Source of the DNA: Rutstroemia sp. NJR-2017a BVV2
Taxonomy: Eukaryota > Ascomycota > Leotiomycetes > Helotiales > Rutstroemiaceae
DNA length: 64,000 nt
NCBI GenBank assembly: GCA_002946415.1
Contig: NJPS01000054.1
Location: 806,001-870,000 of the forward strand
Reading direction: 5' to 3'
Shown here: positions 1 to 11,075 of the stretch, piece by piece
Position numbering within the stretch: the stretch's first letter is position 1
Layout of the letters: each line of letters begins with the position of its first letter
Translations under genes and position numbers: made by a program
The notes under the pieces: model-generated
Databases searched by the model: none
Seen by the model: the letters and a program-made list of their open reading frames with translations, nothing else
Told to the model about the DNA's origin: nothing

Positions 1-241
1 GAGTGAAGCTTCGAGATGCATGCTCTCGACCAGGCACGGAAAAATAATTTGGCTTAGTCAGCAGCCTTGTGGAGTTTGGTAGCTTTTGAACTTTTGAACT
101 TTTTTTGGCCTGCATTGATGATGTGAGAGAAGACAAGCTCGATTTATCATAACACAACAGATCGTAAGTTTCTTATTTCGGGGAATTGCAGTCGCCGGTT
201 ACTGATTTGGAGATAGCTTCGTGTGACAAGTTTTATTCAAT

Positions 242-618
242 ATGCAACTCTCAGAAGAGTCCAAGGTTTGTTACTCTGGTGTGGCCCGGGAGGGTTGGAA
301 AGAGGGCTTGGTTGACGAAGTTGCAGGAGCGCATTGGGAAGATCATTGATTATTCTCGTGTGGCTATTCATTAGTGAGTGCTTTTTGGGAGTTTGCAAGA
401 GTGAACATATACTGATCTTCTGCAGTGGTTATCTTCCATTGATCCTCTACCTTGGTATGGTCGCCGGCTTGCATGTAGGGCACAAAGAGATGCTAATAAT
501 TGCAGGATACACCCGCAGCGAACCTCGTCCTTCAGTCATCAGGTTAGTTATTGCACAGTTCACCCCCTTTAATATAATTCTAATCCACCTCTCTAGACTC
601 TTCTCGCCTCTCGGATAA
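242..618 (+). CDS. TOM7: Tom7, small subunit of the mitochondrial outer-membrane TOM translocase
   Basis: This gene is missed by simple ORF calling because it is split into five exons: 242-265, 327-373, 426-454, 506-542 and 597-618. All junctions are GT-AG and in phase, and a TGCTAATAA branch site precedes the third acceptor. The joined product is 52 residues. It starts MQLSEESKERIGKIIDYSR, continues with a hydrophobic stretch containing [20 protein letters not shown], and ends LFSPLG. This is the Tom7 pattern: a short cytosolic N-terminus, one membrane helix, and the conserved Gly/Pro-rich segment after it. Tom7 is known to modulate assembly and stability of the TOM complex in the mitochondrial outer membrane. 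The full length equals the family norm, so the gene looks intact. The product is identified from recognised family sequence; expression is inferred. Confidence 0.93.
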
Positions 619-1060
619 GCTCCATTCTACGAACGATGTACGACATGTTTTCTAGGGAAGATGCAGGATGCATCTGGGACGGATTAGAACGATGGATTTA
701 AGAGACAGACAGACATCTACGACGGCTGTGGCATACGAGGCGTTAATAAAATGGAATGACGGACTCTTGAAGTGTCTGGCGGGGTGTAGGAGGGGATTCA
801 GCCAGAGCCAAATAACTGTACAATAGCGCAATGAGCGCAATCACCACTTGCGAAACGTTTAACTCACAAACCTCTCTATGAATGCTGCAGCAAATGCATA
901 TTTAATTTCTTTATTATCCATCTCAAGTTCTTTGGAAATTGTCGCCGCAGTTCAATAATGCTAGCTTTGCCAAGCCCCATAAATTTGTTCAAAGCTCCAA
1001 CTTCGTCATCGACATGAACCACCACCCATTTTCCTCGCAACGTCAATTCCTTCAGCCACC
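619..1060. other. Intergenic, TOM7 3' side and carrier-gene 5' leader
   Basis: No supported gene. The open frames on the minus strand here have no recognisable protein character. The right end is the 5' leader of the mitochondrial carrier gene, including the short upstream ORF listed separately. Confidence 0.6.
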
Positions 1061-1087
1061 ATGAAAACCAAACTTTCTCACATATGA
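1061..1087 (+). promoter_or_regulatory. Upstream ORF overlapping the carrier start codon
   Basis: An 8-codon uORF begins ATGAAAACC at 1061 and stops at TGA 1085-1087. The stop overlaps the main ATG (1084-1086) as ATGA. The uORF start has A at -3 (CCACCATG), whereas the main start has C at -3. This arrangement could limit initiation at the main start through leaky scanning or termination-reinitiation. The alternative is that transcription starts downstream of 1061. Confidence 0.45.
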
Positions 1088-2114
1088 CCGACAACCATGC
1101 GCGCATCTCCTCCGCGCTGGTCGAGACAATTGCTGGCCTCTCGGCTGGCACAATTTCTACTTTAGTTGTGCACCCTCTTGATGTGATTAAGACGCGTTTA
1201 CAAAGTAAACTTCCACCCCTCCACCCCTCCCTTTACCTCCACAGCTAATACAATCACCAGTCGAGCGAAGCACATCTCATGCTCCAACAACCGCTTTTTC
1301 AATCCTGCGTAACTTAACCAGTAATCCCCAGCCAGTCCGAAGTCTTTACCGCGGCATTACTCCCAATCTCCTCGGCAATGCCTCCAGCTGGGCGCTCTTC
1401 TTCTATTTCAAATCCTTCTTCGAGTCCTCCCTGATTTCTTTGCGCAATCGCTCTTTCTACGATACCAATCAGCGCCATGCTCTCACCCCACTAGACTACT
1501 TCGTCACATCCGGCAGCGCCGGCATCATGATTACTATCACTACAAACCCCATCTGGGTTCTGAAAACGCGAATGCTGAGCTCAGACCATGGCGCCCAGGG
1601 CGCGTATCCGAGTATGTGGCATGGAGTCAGGGATATCTGGACGCATGAAGGCACGCGGGGCTTTTATAGAGGCGTGGGCATCAGCTTGTTAGGGAATAGT
1701 CATGGAGCGGTGCAGTTTGCTGTATATGAGCCTTTGAAGAATATTTGGCGGAAGTATTTAGCTGGAGGTCGCGGGGATACTGGTGATGGAAAGGATGTAA
1801 AGATGGGAAATGCGGCGACGCTGCTGATTAGTGGGTCGGCGAAGGTGATTGCGGGCACGGCGACGTATCCATATCAGGTGGTGAGAAGTAGAGTGCAGAC
1901 GTATGATGCGGAGAGGAGATTTGGGAAGGGGATTAGGGGAGTCGTTGGGAAGCTGTGGAGAGAGGAGGGTTGGAAGGGGTTTTATAGAGGCTTGGGCGCA
2001 AATGTGGTGAGAGTACTGCCCGCTACTTGGGTTACGTTCTTGGTTTACGAGAATGTGAGGTTTTACCTGCCCGAATGGTGGAGTGGTGGCAATGGGCTGG
2101 AAAGGCGTGTTTAA
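1084..2114 (+). CDS. FLX1: Mitochondrial carrier protein, FLX1/folate-FAD type
   Basis: Two exons, 1084-1204 and 1261-2114, are joined across a 56-nt intron with a GCTAATAC branch site. The product is 324 residues, normal for the SLC25 family. Three tandem carrier modules are visible, each with the signature after its first helix: HPLDVIKTRLQ near residue 30, NPIWVLKTRM near residue 150, and YPYQVVRSRVQ near residue 255. Each has a paired YRG segment further on (LYRGITPN, FYRGVGIS, FYRGLGAN). The tryptophan in PIWVLKTR and the GNASSW segment fit the FAD/folate/NAD branch. The yeast relative Flx1 moves FAD across the inner mitochondrial membrane. The substrate is inferred; the carrier fold is clear. 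A uORF overlaps the start codon. Confidence 0.85.
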
Positions 2115-2635
2115 TGCTCAGGGTGCTTACTATATGGTCGAGAGTATCAAAGACCCGTCTTGCTCTGGATGCTGTTACCTCTCAGGCAAGAAAGCTCAAA
2201 AATACTAGTGTATTCTTCGTCTTTGGCTGCCAAGTTTCTTTGGATCCTTGCGACACATTAAGGAAATTTAGGTATTAGGGAAACCAAAGTCCTTAGTAAT
2301 GAGACATCGATCTGTTCTATTTTCTCCAGGTTTTCTGCATCAATTCATTGATCGTGCATTTGGACTGCACGTCTCTGCTAGAGTTATTTCTGAGGCTCCA
2401 ACTCCATCTCAACGACTCAGTGATATCCTGATACGTTTTTCTATTTCTTCCATACAAGTTGTCGGCGCGGTCTAGATATATCTTTATACGGGGAGGGAGA
2501 TGCTATGACGTAAGTAAATACCCACTAATACATTCCCCCGCATATATTATGTGTCTGCCTGATCAAAGTCTTCACCTAATCCTTATTCTACACAAAAAAA
2601 GCACAAAATCAATATCAACTGCAAAAGTTTTCCAA
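2115..2635. other. Intergenic, methyltransferase promoter
   Basis: Carrier 3' flank followed by the promoter and leader of the SAM methyltransferase. The reading frame is open upstream of 2636 but has no protein-like composition. An AT-rich TATATCTTTATA element lies near 2476. No further gene is seen. Confidence 0.5.
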
Positions 2636-3415
2636 ATGGCATCAACATACACCGGCGGTCACGGCCCTGGTGCCGTGGGAAGACACTCCATCCGTCGCGC
2701 CTCAACCTGCTGTGCATACTTCCTTCCTCACCTCAAACCCAACCACCGCGTCCTCGATCTCGGCTGCGGTCCGGGCTCCATTACAGCAGACATCGCAGCC
2801 CTCGTCCCGGAGGGATCCGTCATCGGTCTCGATTACGGACAGTCCGTGATCGAAATCGCGAATGCCAAAGCTAAGGAACTTAGCTTAAGTAACTGCTCTT
2901 TCCAAGTCGGTGATGTGATGAGTCTCCCCTTCGAAGATGATAGCTTTGATGTAGTGCATACACATCAAGTTCTCATTCACCTACCCGATCCGGTAAGTGC
3001 GCTAAAGGAGATACGAAGAGTGTGTAAGAAGGGCGGGTTTGTGGCGTGCAGGGAGGCGGATATGGATGATTATGTTTTGTCACCGGATTCAGATGTATTG
3101 AAGATCCCGATAGAAGTGAAGAAGAGTATGATTCGGGAGAAAGGATCGGAAGCGGCTGCGGGGAAGTTTTTGGGGAAGTGGGCGAGAGAAGCTGGGTTTG
3201 AGGATGAGAAGGTTAAGGAGAGTCACAGCTATTTAATGCAGCCGAGTTTTAAGGACGAGGCTATGCAGCAACGTGTTGCTGACTATGCGTTAAGAATGGG
3301 GATTGCAAAGAGCAGGGAGGAGGTGGATAAGTCAATTAAGGGGTGGGAGGAATGGGAGAAGACGGAGGGGTCGTGGTGGAAAACGGGGTGTGGGGAGGTG
3401 GTGTGTTGGAAGTAG
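2636..3415 (+). CDS. Class I SAM-dependent methyltransferase (UbiE/Methyltransf_11-like)
   Basis: A single exon encodes 259 residues. The ATG at 2636 is preferred over in-frame upstream codons because the product then starts with the usual MASTYTGGHGPGAVGRHS region. Motif I of the SAM fold is VLDLGCGPGSI near residue 38. An acidic ribose-binding residue sits in GLDYG, motif II is in GDVMSLPFEDDSFD, and the post-II strand carries VLIHLPDP. The fold is cytosolic with no membrane segment. The substrate cannot be told; such enzymes methylate small molecules including sterols, quinones and secondary metabolites. It stands less than 200 bp upstream of an O-methyltransferase on the same strand and about 7 kb from two UstYa-type genes, so a role in specialised metabolism is possible but unproven. 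Confidence 0.85.
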   Translation: MASTYTGGHGPGAVGRHSIRRASTCCAYFLPHLKPNHRVLDLGCGPGSITADIAALVPEGSVIGLDYGQSVIEIANAKAKELSLSNCSFQVGDVMSLPFEDDSFDVVHTHQVLIHLPDPVSALKEIRRVCKKGGFVACREADMDDYVLSPDSDVLKIPIEVKKSMIREKGSEAAAGKFLGKWAREAGFEDEKVKESHSYLMQPSFKDEAMQQRVADYALRMGIAKSREEVDKSIKGWEEWEKTEGSWWKTGCGEVVCWK

Positions 3416-3607
3416 ATAGCGTATGAAGCTTTTATGCTTTCCAACAGCTGGTATCCAATAAAAGACGGAATAGTCTCCACATTGGTCTCTAATGTTGGTC
3501 GGTTGTTGGGAAATTCCAGGTGACATCAACATAATCCAGCGTCCGTGAATTGTCTCCCATTTCTTCTCAGTTTTCTTTCAGAATAATTACTACAAAACTC
3601 TCTGATC

Positions 3608-5103
3608 ATGAGCAATTATTCAAGGTTGTCGGACCTAGCGGCCAATATCCAAAGGTCCACTGCTATAATCGACGCATACCTCAAAGAGCACAATCTACCA
3701 GAACCTTCTTTTCATGAAGATGGGCCTGTCGAATTTGGATTGAAATCTGAAGAAGCTCAAAAAGCTTTAGAAACAGCCAAGGCCTCGAGTCTTGAGCTTT
3801 TTGATCTTCTCCAAGGCCCTGCTGTCGCTCTTCGACCAGTTGTAAGCCTGTCTTTGCTCCCGTCCCACAACCTCTAGTTCGACTCATAACAGTAACTCGC
3901 AGTACGACGGTGTAAGTCTCCAAGCCATATATCGGTATGACATCGCTTCCAAAGTGCCCATCCATGGCGATATCTCGTACGAGGAGCTCTCCGCAAAGTG
4001 CGGTCTCGGTGTTGTCAACCTGAGAAGGATTCTACGTTTCGCTATGGCGTGGAATAGATGTTTTACAGAGCCCAGAAAAGGCTTTGTAGCACACTCAGCA
4101 GCCTCTAGAGTTTTAGTTGATAATCCGACGGCTCAATCTGGGCTTGGGTTCATGTTTGAAGAGTGCTGGCAGGCTTTTGCTCATGTAAGTTGGTGTAAGA
4201 CTAAGAGGTTGATAGTCTCTAATTGATAATGATTAGACTCTTGACGCTATCAAGCAACACGGAGAAACAGAAGATGTAACGAAGACTGTGAGTTGCATTG
4301 GTTCTATTCGTATCAATTAAACTGACCCGCTCAGGGCTGGAGCCATTATCACAAAACTGAGAAGAGTTTATGCGAATACTATGCCGATCATCCCGAAATG
4401 GGCCGTCGTATGGCAGAAGCCATGATATGCTTCAGTAGCGCTGTCTCTGAATCATCTCAAGCATCCCACCTAGTCAAAAACTACCCCTGGAACAGTATCT
4501 CCAACGGTAGTGGCGTAATCGTCGACGTCGGCGGAGCACAAGGTCATATCTCCGTCGAACTAGCCCAGACTTATCCAAATCTCAAGATCATTCTCCAAGA
4601 CTTACCCAAAATCCTTGAAGGAGTCAAAGAAAAGCTACCCAGTAATGTGAATGATAGAATCGAAATCATGCCACATGACTTCTTCACCGAACAGCCAATC
4701 CAAGCCGACGCCTATCTCTTCAGTCAAATCTTCCATGATTGGCCCGAGGCGGAATGTGTTAAGATCCTGCGAGCACTAATCCCAAAATTGAGACCAGGTG
4801 CGAAGGTAGTTTGTTATGATCATTTGCTTCCGGAGCCCGGAACGGCGCCAATTCTCAGGGAGAGGGCTGCAAGGTATGCTTCTTTGTTCGTGAGATGTTG
4901 ATAGAAATGCTGATGTTTAGAGTAGGGATATGGATATGATCATGTTCTCACTGTTCAATTCTCGAGAACGGGATGCTGACGACTGGGACCATCTGTTCCG
5001 AAGTGCCGATGCTAGGTTTGGGCAAGTGAAGGCTTGGGTTCCGGAGGGTAGTAGATTGGGGATTATTGAAGCTGTCTGGGAAGGAGACGTCGGAAGAGCG
5101 TGA
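3608..5103 (+). CDS. Winged-helix O-methyltransferase (sterigmatocystin/plant OMT type)
   Basis: Five exons (3608-3841, 3903-4184, 4237-4287, 4335-4873, 4923-5103) give 428 residues, the usual size for this class. All introns are GT-AG and phase-consistent. Residues about 1-180 form the dimerisation/winged-helix part, with YDGVSLQAIYRYDIASKVP. The C-terminal SAM domain has VDVGGAQGHISVELA, an acidic residue in LQDLP, and HDFF. It also has the catalytic-base segment FHDWPEAECVKIL, where His is the expected base, and a C-terminus with LFRSADARFG and GIIEAVWEGD. The last exon uses the acceptor ending at 4922, because the one two bases earlier brings an immediate stop. Fungal relatives methylate phenolic hydroxyls of polyketides and similar metabolites; the acceptor here is unknown. 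Confidence 0.88.
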
Positions 5104-5612
5104 GAGGACTCATCAGCCAGAAGTTGATCCAAAGCAGTGTCTAGAAACTTTATCTAGAATGAAGTGGATCTTTGCTTTTCCAACTCAACTAGCTGACGGG
5201 CAAATCAGATTCGAGTTCTGCGGAGAAGGAACTAGGCCTAATCACGAGGACCATTGAAACTGATAGAAATTGCCAAGCATAGGAAATATTATTTCTAACG
5301 CTCATTTAAACCTATGGTCTTGCGCTGGTATTTGTGCGATTTCATGTAGATGAAAGAGACAGTGTGTATATCGTATATATTTCAAAATCCCACAGAGTGT
5401 CACTGTATAAGTATCGTTAGATAGTATCCAAGACATATTTATGGTAGGACCAAATGTAAGTAATGCTCACGTAATTGTTAAAAAAGCAGCATTCTCTAGC
5501 TACAAAGGAATGACCTCCTCCTGCTGAATTCGCCGTGAAATACTCCTGACCTAACGTTAGTAAAATCTTGCAGCTCTAGGTGTGGGTCTTCCTACCTCGA
5601 CTTCATGCTCTC
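5104..5612. other. Intergenic between convergent genes
   Basis: Shared 3' flank of the O-methyltransferase and the minus-strand gene to the right. AT-rich, with no RNA gene or supported coding segment seen. Confidence 0.5.
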
Positions 5613-7118
5613 CTAAGTTGTCGACCTTCCACCTATGTCTTCAGTATTTGTCCTCAGTCTTCGTCTCCTCTGCAAATCCAAACGTCCATTTTCTCCTTCT
5701 TCTTTTAAAACTCGATCGGTAACCGGTAGCTGAGATTGAACTTTGAGAGCTTTTGGTATCCGCTGAAGCCAGTCGATAAATTGTAAGATCATAAGAATGC
5801 TCCAGCACAATGTCGGTACAGATTTTGACAACCTGGACAGGAGTTCTTGCAAGTCGTCTTCCTGCACCTTCACATCCCCGGTATCCTCGATTGAAGTGTC
5901 ATTCTTGCTCGTGGTAGACGGAGGACCTGAGCATGCAGTTGATATCGATTGAGTTGAGTAGATTGACGAATTTGATGTACCCTCCACGTTGTGCGTCGTG
6001 GAGAGACCTGCTTCACTTCCATTTCTAGACGATTCGATGCTTTGCACAGTCTGAGAGTTGTAGAAATTTGGGTTTCGTGAGTTCAAATAACTCGCACTAA
6101 GGTCATTTAGGGGCTGAGATGCCGGCAGTGAGCTCAGAAGCTGTTCAGCAGTACGGATCGGTCTTCCTGATAACTGTTCCGTACCACCAGAGGCCAAACC
6201 GTTCAATGGTAGGTAGCTAGGTTTCTTTAGAATTGAAGTATGGACTGGCTCCGTGAAAGACACTGGTAAAGCTTCCGGCATTTGCATGGGTATGTCCTGG
6301 AGATTTTCCATCTCCATAGCCTTGGACAAGCCATCTGCTAATGCATCTAGACTGCGATTTGATTTTCCCGGAACGCCTGGATCTATCAGGGTCCATGACA
6401 CACCGTCTTTCTTCTGGCTATTCGGCGGAAATTTTAGCCGATTCATGATTCGATCTTTTGTTCTCCTCAGTTTCCCCTCGATTTCAATCTTGAGGTAGAA
6501 TGGCTGCCGTTCGTGCTCAATCGTGAATCCAGCGTGGAACAGATTACTGTGTAACACTCGACTCTCCAGTTTGTTCTCCGTCAATTCCCACTTTAGCCTC
6601 CTGTACACTTTCTCGCGAGTAGCATCATCTTTATCCTCTGCAAAAAGCAGCTGCCCAGTAAATGACCATCGGCTGCTCAGGACCTTCCGTTTCGATGTAT
6701 CTATCCCAATACCGCCTGCACCAGCGCCAAGGACATCCACATGGGGAGTAAAGCGGTAATTCTTTGTTACTGGTACTTCGTAGAGCTCTCCCGTCAGCCT
6801 TTTAGGACCAAACTGATCTGTGGCAAACAACGAGTTTTCTTCAAAAACCCGATGTTCTTCTAGAGTAACGGACACACTCGCGCTCGATAATTTACAATCC
6901 GCTGGCTGGTCGAAGTTAAGATCCAAATAAATGATACCTCCAGGGTTCTCGTTTTTCCCGATCACGCCCCACTTAGACTTCGAAAGACGGAGTCGACAGT
7001 CAACGTCGACCTTGCCTATTTCTTTGTGACTCAAAAATGTCATTGGTGTCGGCGCACAGCTCAGCAAAGATCTTCCATATCGTCGCGAAATCAATGGTTG
7101 TGGAGCCATAGACGCCAT
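5613..7118 (-). CDS. Conserved fungal protein of unknown function
   Basis: An uninterrupted frame of 501 residues that I do not recognise. The N-terminal half (about 25-250) alternates hydrophobic and polar residues in a pattern typical of a beta-rich domain, e.g. GGIIYLDLNFDQPADCKL and SVSVTLEEHRVF. From about residue 290 it becomes Ser/Thr/Asn-rich and probably disordered. Near the end, CWSILMILQFIDWL is hydrophobic and could be a membrane-associated helix, followed by a basic Arg-rich tail. The last part may contain an unrecognised intron, since its composition changes abruptly. It is transcribed divergently from the gene at 7464 and shares a promoter of about 345 bp with it. Confidence 0.65.
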   Translation of the reverse strand: MASMAPQPLISRRYGRSLLSCAPTPMTFLSHKEIGKVDVDCRLRLSKSKWGVIGKNENPGGIIYLDLNFDQPADCKLSSASVSVTLEEHRVFEENSLFATDQFGPKRLTGELYEVPVTKNYRFTPHVDVLGAGAGGIGIDTSKRKVLSSRWSFTGQLLFAEDKDDATREKVYRRLKWELTENKLESRVLHSNLFHAGFTIEHERQPFYLKIEIEGKLRRTKDRIMNRLKFPPNSQKKDGVSWTLIDPGVPGKSNRSLDALADGLSKAMEMENLQDIPMQMPEALPVSFTEPVHTSILKKPSYLPLNGLASGGTEQLSGRPIRTAEQLLSSLPASQPLNDLSASYLNSRNPNFYNSQTVQSIESSRNGSEAGLSTTHNVEGTSNSSIYSTQSISTACSGPPSTTSKNDTSIEDTGDVKVQEDDLQELLSRLSKSVPTLCWSILMILQFIDWLQRIPKALKVQSQLPVTDRVLKEEGENGRLDLQRRRRLRTNTEDIGGRSTT

Positions 7119-7463
7119 ATCGCTGGAGAATTTATCGATGATGAATCATGAATCTGATATAAGTCGAAAATCTGCAAAATATCGAGGGGAAAACATGCTT
7201 ACAGCCTTAGGATACGCCTCATGGGCGCAGCGCCTCAGCCTCCTTATCGTCGATATATCAGGCAGGCAGTATTGCCAATTGCATTAGCGCCAATTGATTT
7301 ATGCAGATGTATGCACAGAGCTACGGCAAAACTTCCCCATCGAGTTGTGCTTGCAGCATTGTAACTAGAGCTGAAAACAGAATTGGCAGCCTCACTCAAA
7401 ATTTCTCGTTACAAGATTTTCTACTGGGTTTAATTCTGTTGCAAATTCGAAAAATATTGAGCT

Positions 7464-9585
7464 ATGGATGGTAGAGATAATAGGTCAGGGAATAGTGGAT
7501 ATGCTAAGTCAACGGGCGCTGATAGTGGATATGGGTCGACTGCTGGGCCAAGGGCTTCCAAAACTTCCGCCTCACATGAGATTAAGCAACATAAATCGTC
7601 TGAAGAAGTGCCCAAACCATCAAAAAGCGTCTATTTTCAAGATGAAGTTAATGAGGCGGGAAAGAGTCTTCCGGAAGGACGGGACTCGAGATTGGAGTCG
7701 GAGTCGGACTCGGACTTGTACTCGGACGCAAGTGATACAGAGAGCAAAAAAGAGGATAGGACGCCGCAGCAACAAACTTGGAACTCGAGAAAACCCACTG
7801 CTCGAATGCGCGAGAATATGGAATCTCCGCGCACATGCACATTGCGGCGTCATGAAACTGTCTCCCAAGATACAACTATTCATTTTGAGCTAGGCCTTGA
7901 GCTTGACATTGATAGTGATCTTGAGGAGTTTGCCCGCCTCAGGCGTTTTGGTCTTTTCAAAAGAGCGGAGGAGCACTTTCAAAATACTCTGATTGATCAT
8001 ATCAAAGACCCAAGAATCGCGGTAGAATATGTCGACATGCTACTGGAGCAAGGGGCTATACATCGTGTTATAAAGTTTGCGGAAGATCAAGACTTCATCA
8101 AATCATCCCAGGCCGGATCGAGCGATAATGATGAAATCATCGAGCTTTACCGGAGGAATTTTCGATTGATCGTGAGTTGCGCAAGCATTGCCCACCGTGG
8201 TGATTTGATGGATTCCCTGAGGGTTATCGAAGAAAACCCAGTATCCGACAAAACCTCGCCCTCGCACTTCAGTGCTGAGTCCAAATCTGGAGATGCATAT
8301 ATAGAAGTATGACTTTATAGCATGAACGAAGAGAATTTCACTAACAGTCTACGCATGACAGTTACAAATCTACAAGAATCATTTCTGTATTCGGTCCAAG
8401 CTCAGACATTCATCAAACCTGAGCGTCGACTTTGGGATCGAGAACAGCACCCCTCTCTGCTTAGCTGTGTATCATCAGCTTGTGCATGAGGGACGGATAT
8501 GGGAGTTCAAAGATATTTTCTGCGCAGGTCTGAGTTTCTTTGGATCAGAAGCTATATGGTTATTATTTTTCGAAAAATCATGCCGACAGCCCGATTGCTT
8601 GGATCAACTCATTGGGGATTGGAGTCTTGCTGAATGTGATGAGTCATCGCACATGGCTATACTCGAAATTCTGAATACCCTGGTGGAAAGCTGCGTAGAG
8701 CCCCTAGTTGAATACTATCCCAAGGTGGATTGGTGTTTGAAACACGCCGCGAAGGTGGCGGGAGACATGAAAACGCTCAATTCTGAAGCATTAAACTCGA
8801 GACCATACCAAAGATGGGTGTACAACGTGGAACAGCGTAGGAGAAAAGCGACTTCGGATATTCCCTCGAAGAGTAAACTTCTAAAACACATCGACTTCAG
8901 ATACCTCCAAGATTTTGCTGGTATCTCCATACCCACAGAAACGATCCCTATTTACATCCCAGCAGGAACAGAAAACCCAGGCTGGGTGTCTATCAAGCGA
9001 GCGGACGATGACGACGAACCCATAAACATCGCCATGAATGTCTCTCGGGAAAATGGCGATTATAACATGCAAGCTACATGCTTAGCTGAACTGATTTGTC
9101 GCTCCAAAGTACCTAATGATCTAATTCATGAGCTAACAGACGTTTTGGAAGTTGTAATGGGAGATAACATTTCAACTCTTGAAGTCATACTGACTAAATA
9201 TCTCCTTGCTACGGACGAAAAAGCAGAAGCAGATTTATACAACGATCTTTCAAGCCGAAGCTACATTTCTTATCGAGCTTATCCAGTGCTCGGATGGTGT
9301 CGAGCTATATTAGAGGACAGACTTGCTCATGCAGTCGGCCGACCACCCACGCGTATACTCGAGACCAAATTTACGTATGAAGAACTCCCCTCATATTTTG
9401 CCGCTAGAGTGGCTCAGTCAAGGCTTGCAAGCTACCTTCCGCACGGTCAGAAAAATGTAGTTATCGAGGCGAATGCTACTAGTAGCGCGAAACCGGTTCA
9501 CCTGAATATTAAAGAACTGATGGAACACATGAGAAGCCGCTTCGAAATTGTTGATAGGAAAACTGATGACAACCTGTTTGCATAA
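7464..9585 (+). CDS. Conserved fungal protein of unknown function (688 aa)
   Basis: Two exons, 7464-8306 and 8362-9585, are joined in phase 0 over a 55-nt GT-AG intron. The N-terminal 140 residues are Ser-, Lys- and acid-rich and probably disordered, including a SGYGSTAGP segment. From about residue 145 the sequence is helical and contains LDIDSDLEEFARLRRFGLF and repeated Leu/acidic helices. This resembles an alpha-solenoid, but no named repeat can be assigned. There is no signal peptide or membrane segment. The second exon continues the same helical style through STPLCLAVYHQLVHEGRIW, supporting the join. No function can be given. Confidence 0.7.
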
Positions 9586-10040
9586 CTGGATTTAAAAACC
9601 TTACAGTACGCTTGAATTGGATGAAGCGGCGAAGCCTAAAGAAAATGATGATAGACAACCCTCTTGATCAGGTCTACTCGCCTGATGGCTCAAAGCTCGA
9701 GCAGATGCAAGCCTGCTCATGCTGAATATACATCTTCGACTAGAGACAAAATCTTCGCACAAAGCTCATGGTAATTAAAGAAGAAACATAGCACGGATGC
9801 AACATTAACCGATCGGAGTGGGAGACCAGTTTTCTTCAATGGGACCACAAGTACCCATGTTATATGTTCTGCCATTCCAGACTAGATGAATTTGATAAAA
9901 CCTACACGTAGTAGTAGTGGCACGCAAGCGATTGACAAGTTCTGCATCTCAGTCTTTGATGGGCGAGACACAGTCACACAGCATAGCCCGAATACTCAAA
10001 GAATCAGTCTTTGCTTAGATTCATTACATTTCTACCAGAT
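9586..10040. other. Intergenic, no gene seen
   Basis: Convergent 3' flanks. No coding or RNA gene can be supported. Confidence 0.5.
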
Positions 10041-11075
10041 TTAAGGTCCAACAATACTCTGGATATCATCAACCCTCCTCCCTTCAATCCACTCAATTGC
10101 CTCCTGCCTATTCCTACAAACATGTGCCTGCCCCTCACCAGTCGCATCTAGCACGCTTTCACTTCCTTCTAAAGTCATATCTGCCATACATAATATCTGG
10201 TTGCGCAAATACTCAAAGCAATGCGAGGCATGCATATCATTCCGCTCGCCGTCGAAACCAAATGTGGTGCCGTTCGAGATCACCAGTTGGTGGTAGGTAT
10301 CGACTGTGTAGTACAGCTGAGAATATGGTCAGCGGGGCGAACTGGAGCGAGGAAATAATCCAGGGACGTAAGAAAAAAACTTACACAGTGCAGTGCATGA
10401 GTCCACGATGCTTCAAAAATTGGACCAGACCGAATGGGATCATCCACGATGGGCTTCCCCAACATTGGATGCTGCTCGTAGTCCGGGATCTTCACGGTAC
10501 CACTTCCCACTACAAATCATCAGCATTTATCCTCGCCCATAACATTCCAAGAATAATTACTTACATGGCATCAACATGTCCCAATTATGTCTAATATCCA
10601 TCCGATCATCATTACTCGTCATATTCGGCACGAATATGGATTCTTCTGGCTTGAGGAGCGTCCATTTATGTGATTCTAAAATGGAAAAATCAGCATATAT
10701 TCCTTCCCATCAATCAAGGAAGAATGGTCAAGACTCACGAGGAACATAAAGCCCATTAATGTCACCGCCCGTTTCTGTATCCGCCAGACCCCAGCTTTCA
10801 TCGCCATCACGCACTTCCTTTTTCTTCTCTTTCAGCAAGAAAAATAATATCAGACTTTGCAGAGTAATTACAGATCCCCAGCGTACCCAGACGAGAAGAC
10901 ATTCTATTCTTGCGGTTCTTGGTGATGTATGTTGGGAGCGCCGTCTAGATGTGGGTTTGGGAGATGTAGAAGGAAATCGATTGGAGCCCAGAGTCGTGTC
11001 GGAGTCGTTCTCAAGGTCGACATCTTCTATATCGGAGAGGGGCGTGTAGGTTGAGGATTCTTTCTTGGGAGACAT
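10041..11075 (-). CDS. UstYa-family (DUF3328) protein, first copy
   Basis: Four exons on the minus strand (11075-10739, 10675-10565, 10509-10385, 10316-10041) give 282 residues. A Ser/Thr-rich cytosolic N-terminus is followed by one membrane helix near residues 65-85 (WVRWGSVITLQSLILFFLL). The C-terminal part holds both family motifs: HALHC, completed exactly at an exon boundary, and HASHC within MHASHCFEYLRNQILC. The order and spacing (first motif, DTYHQL, second motif, then CMADMTLE) match UstYa-like proteins. In ustiloxin, asperipin and victorin pathways these oxidise and cyclise ribosomal peptides; others act on non-ribosomal products. The neighbouring second copy has the same four-exon plan, suggesting duplication. 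Confidence 0.88.

Noticed and set aside
8307..8361. Frameshift splitting the 688-residue protein into two genes
   Set aside because: A GT-AG intron of normal size joins the two frames in phase and the second part lacks its own ATG.
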